Source: Sitta carolinensis (Eukaryota; Chordata; Aves; Passeriformes; Sittidae). Taken from it: DNA of 64,000 nt. The notes beneath the pieces were generated by a model. It had not been told where the DNA came from and searched no databases. It saw only the letters and a list, made by a program, of their open reading frames with translations. Shown one piece after another: positions 60,150 through 64,000 of the stretch (position 1 is the stretch's first letter; each line of letters opens with the position of its first letter). Both the position numbers and the translations under genes were made by a program. Location of the stretch: contig CM063290.1 of assembly GCA_032173965.1 (NCBI GenBank), positions 13,107,501 to 13,171,500 of the forward strand, read 5' to 3'.

Positions 60150-63100
60150 ATTTTTAAACTTGGCTTGCTTAGTGAGGGTTTTTGTACTACCTGGAAATGC
60201 AGACATATGAGACAGAAGAAAGTAACAACAAATACAGTTCAGCAGCTAAAAATTATTTCATTACTAGGTTTGTGTTGATTATGGTATAAAAATAAGGTGA
60301 TTCAGCCAAAACCAGCCTCAAAAAAAGGTATCTAGATCTGAGAGAATAATTTTTATATTTAGTTAGTTAAAACATCTGAAAGCTTTTACTGACATTGGAC
60401 AATGAATCAAAGTTCTGGTGAGTGTGCACTGAGGAAACTGAGAGCTCAGCTGTGAATCAGAAGGATCTTTCTGAAGTTACTGTTGGTTTTTTTAAAGATA
60501 TAACACTGAAAATTAAAAAAAAAATCCTGAATGTTTTGATTATCCCCAAATAAAACTAAATCCTTAAATAAACTTCTGCTGTCTGTTACATTTAAATTAT
60601 TCTATTTTGAAACTTTTTGCAAAAGAAAGTCAGGTAGAAAGGGGACCACAACTTTCAGCATGGCTCATATACACTATAGCATTCTTCTCTCATGTAAGGA
60701 TGTTAGATGTGATGCCTCCCTTGTCACCCTTTTGGTGTGAACACGTGGGCCAAGTCATGCAGTTTTTCAGCACTATCAGATCTCCCCCTGAATCCCACGG
60801 GAGGTCTGACTGGGGCTGGAGTCCCCAGTGTAATGAGATGGATCAGGATAGGGAACTGACAGCTTCAAGAAGCTTTCCTGGCAAAGAGGTGAGTATCCCC
60901 ACATCTGCAAGCTGGGCGAGGCCAAAGGCTGGAGTGACAGGGCTGTAGTGAGAACACCCACAGTGCATAACAATGGCAGGTGGCTTGTTCCTCACTCTTT
61001 GCCAGGGGAACGGTGGTAAAACTGCTGGAACACAAACTTAGAACCCAAATTTTGCCACTTAAAATAAGGGAGCCCTACAGAGGGCAGCCATAAAAATGTC
61101 TTATGTACGGGGAGCTGTCTGAACTCAGGCTCTGGCATTGGGGCTGTTACATGTTATAAAGTTGAGAAAGTTCCAAGTTCCAAATAAAGTCTATTTATTC
61201 CATCAGTTGCCATGGATAACTCTTGTTTGTACACATCTTTAAAGCCAAAGGAGTGGAATTGCATTAATAGAGGGAGCAGAATTCAGAAAACATTCCAAGG
61301 ATAAATAATTGGTATCTCCATAGTTGTTCAATTAGTGGCCCTTGTTCAGATAACCAAAGCTGCCTAAGTTCTCTTGAATGTCCCTGTGAAAGTCAGCTCA
61401 GTAGCTTGTGGGCAGAGTGAAAAGGTGTGGAAGAAACTCGAACACTAGTGATATTTAGAATGATAATTCACAGAACCACAGAGAAACAGAAGACAGACTC
61501 ACCCTGAGGCCATGTGAATGGAAAGCAAGGGTAGTTTCCAAAGCAAAAGGCAGACCTGAAAGATTTAATCCCAATGAGAACAAGCCACCTGTTCTGCTAA
61601 ATGCATTTCCTCCCCATTCTTCATACCACCTGCCTTATGCAGGGGAGAAGGATTTTATGTCTTCAGGAGGCACAGTTCTACTCTCTTTTTTTTTCAGAAA
61701 AAAAAGTGCCTCCACACAGTGAGAAATGTCCTTTGCAATTTTCAAGCTCATTTGAACTTGAAAATACTCTCATCTGACTTCAATGGGACAAATCTTCAGT
61801 AGGGCACGCTTGGCTGGGCTGGATGCTTGTTGAGAAAACCAGTCTGCAACCACCTGTCGGCTGCTGGGTCCTTTTGTGAACATTCAGCTCTTTGAGAATA
61901 GGACCCTATTTCTGTACAGCTCTGAGCTTGTGGAAGTGTGGAGCTTCAGACACTACCCAAAACACATGATTTTTTTAAACATTGCAATAAATGCAGTAAT
62001 ACACAAGCAAGAAAACAAATCCCTGCCAGATTAACCCTGAGCCCTGAATTTGCCCAGAGTACAATATAAGCAGGTAGTTTGAACACTACTGGGATTTTTA
62101 AAGCAAATGTAAATGATGCAGTAGATAACAAACTGCTTTTTTTTTTTTTTAAATTGCTCGTTTCCTTTTGTGTGCTCTCCTCCCATATAGTCGATATCCA
62201 AAACATCAAAACACAATTTCATTTTATTTTTCAGAGTTCATTTACTTACGCACAAAGGCTTTTGTTACAAAGAACAAAGCACATGTGTCTAACAGTTTGA
62301 CCCTTCCTCCATCCTTCCCTAGGGGCTGCAATTAAACTTTCATTTAAGTAGTTATTTGGTGTGTGGGATACTATGCTAAAATTCTTTGAATCGGTGGTTT
62401 TTGTAAGGCCCCCAGCTGCTCTGTCTACAGCACCCAGTAACTCTTCTGATCACATTGGAAAGACTTTGCTAATGTTGGGTATGCTTGGGAGGAGTGATTA
62501 TTTAGATAGAAGAAATGAAAATAGAGAAAGGAATCTTTTTAGGAAAAGGCACTGACTGCAAAGGACAACTGGAGTGTGTATTATGTGTCTGTCCATTTCT
62601 TGCCCATCATTTTGTTTCTGCCATGGGAATACATCAAAATATTGGCTTCCTGTGAATAAGGCACTTATTCATGACTTAGGACCTTGTAAATTCCTTATAT
62701 GATTGTGTTAAAATGTCCTTACATTTCCCATGCTCATACTAGATTTTTTATGTGTGCTGGCACAGTCTCCCTGCCCCTCCTCTGGTGCGACTTTATATGC
62801 ACAAAAATGGAAAATTCATTTTCCTAAAAAAAATTCCTTTCTGAAAAAAATTATTGGTTTATTTACAGCAAAAGCAGGAAGAAGTCTCTTGTTCCCACCT
62901 ATATCACCTCTTCTCCCCTTGTCTTTGTCATTATTGTCCACATTTTGTAAGAAACAAAAGTCATATTTATTTCTGAATTATTTTGGAGTTGTTCCACTTC
63001 ATTCACTGCACCCTGCCCCAGTCTGGCTGATTTTCTTTCTCATCTCCTTCATTTCTTTGAAAGCATTCACACCAGAGCAGGTTCATCCACTAGTCTGTGG

Positions 63101-64000
63101 TTGCAAAGTAGATTCTTTTGGAGAAAACTAAGCCTAAAGCCATATACCAGCACCAAAGTGGTACTTGAGTCACAGCCAGAAGGGCTGCACCATCAGCCAG
63201 TCTTCCAGTGCACAGCTAATACATTCCTTACAGAAAATTTTACATCACATGTGCAGTGGAGACATTCAAGCCAGAGGTCCAAACTCTATTTAATTAAAAA
63301 TAAGTCCTGTGAACCACATGAAATGGAGCTGTAAGGAGCCTGAGCACGTATCAATCCGGTTTACAAGATCTGTTTCTATTGCAGTGAATTGCAAGCTAAT
63401 TTAATGTCTATAGTATATGTAATATCTGCCAAGTCTGCAGCCTCCCTTTCAGTGGGAGGCTTTCAGACTCACTAAGAATCTCTGAGCCTTTATTTTATTT
63501 TAGGTTATTTTCATGAAATTTGAGACTTCATCTCTACAGGTTCACAGTTTCTGGAAGGATGAAACACCAATATTTTCATACAAGCAGCATTTCTTCAGAA
63601 ATCTAGCTAGAACTCGTGCCACTCATGTTGAGATATAAATCCCTGTCTGCACAGCAATACCAATAAGAGTGCTTCCCAATTATGCCAAAATGTTTTTGCA
63701 TTGACATTGTAGTTGTCAGCTCATATGTTTCCACCAAATGTGCACTCTAGGACTAAAGTGAAACTGGATTCAGAGTATTCTAAACTTTTGGGGGTGGGGC
63801 AGCCATTTGAATCTTCTATGTGCTTTCCATGAAGGGCTTAATCAAGACTCAATCAATTCCCACCTCACCAAGTTTAGAAAGGGATTAAAATCCAATACCA
63901 GATCTGGATCTGGATTTTGTGCCTGGGGAACTCATTTCTGTTATCAATTAGCTGTTGCTCTTGTAACATACCAAAAGGCAGTAGCATATAGGCTGTTGTT
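60150..64000. other. Unique DNA, no gene seen
   Basis: CACAGAACCACAGAG at 61471 faintly recalls a CR1 terminus. TTCCAAATAAAGTC near 61180 gives an AATAAA without an exon. Open frames of 113 codons (60607) and 133 codons (62730) carry no recognised domain. Confidence 0.5.
63439..63461. repeat. Inverted repeat, 8-bp GC-rich arms
   Basis: AGCCTCCC (63439-63446) pairs with GGGAGGCT (63454-63461) across the loop TTTCAGT. Confidence 0.7.

Noticed and set aside
61060..61210. Possible LTR or 3' exon end with an AATAAA
   Set aside because: There is a TTATAAAG and an AATAAA, but no TG...CA borders, no recognisable LTR blocks and no exon.
61464..61490. CACAGAACCACAGAG as a CR1 terminus on the minus strand
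   Set aside because: The phrase is short and the following sequence does not match CR1.
1..64000. CRISPR arrays, bacterial operons or phage-like systems
   Set aside because: No regularly spaced direct repeats, no ribosome binding sites with long frames, and base composition and repeats are those of a vertebrate nuclear genome.

Overview
The window reads as vertebrate nuclear DNA, most likely from a bird and probably a songbird. It is AT-rich and CpG-poor overall. Interspersed repeats are sparse and mostly very decayed. The repeats I can recognise are avian or amniote types: a solo LTR that resembles songbird endogenous retrovirus LTRs, faint CR1 3' ends, and two pieces of a very old tRNA-headed SINE whose tail resembles CR1/L3/L2-type tails. 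The species call is inference; no protein-coding gene anchors it.

I find no protein-coding gene, functional tRNA, rRNA or known microRNA that I can support. The longest open frames (about 120-169 codons) lie mainly in short GC-rich islands where stop codons are rare by composition, or overlap on both strands. None shows a domain I recognise. The one exon-like stretch is 29540-29761, an open block with plausible splice signals at both ends, but I cannot assign it a product. The window is best described as a gene desert or a very large intron.

Layout. 1-13.4 kb: unique AT-rich DNA with a few short palindromes and a 3 x 12-bp tandem repeat. 13.1-14.8 kb: a hairpin, then a stretch dense in homeodomain-like AT motifs that may be regulatory, followed by a 20-G run at 15153. 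16.8-21.1 kb: several small GC-rich islands. 21-35 kb: unique AT-rich DNA with old repeat scraps and the exon-like block at 29.5 kb. 35-39 kb: a CTCF-like motif, very long A/T homopolymers, and a compact candidate enhancer at 37.15-37.39 kb with SOX-, POU- and TCF-like motifs. 39.5-39.9 kb: a nearly complete ancient SINE on the minus strand. 41-48 kb: a 13-bp perfect hairpin, a GC-rich island at 44 kb and a second SINE-family fragment at 47.8-48.0 kb. 48.8-49.2 kb: the solo LTR. 50-64 kb: unique DNA with a 12-bp perfect hairpin, two candidate conserved elements (55.5-55.8 and 59.56-60.13 kb), a GC-rich island at 57 kb and a T/G-rich block at 59.3 kb.

If the regulatory reading is right, the window would be distal regulatory landscape for a gene outside it. 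That is inference from motif density and absence of genes. Conservation could not be measured here.
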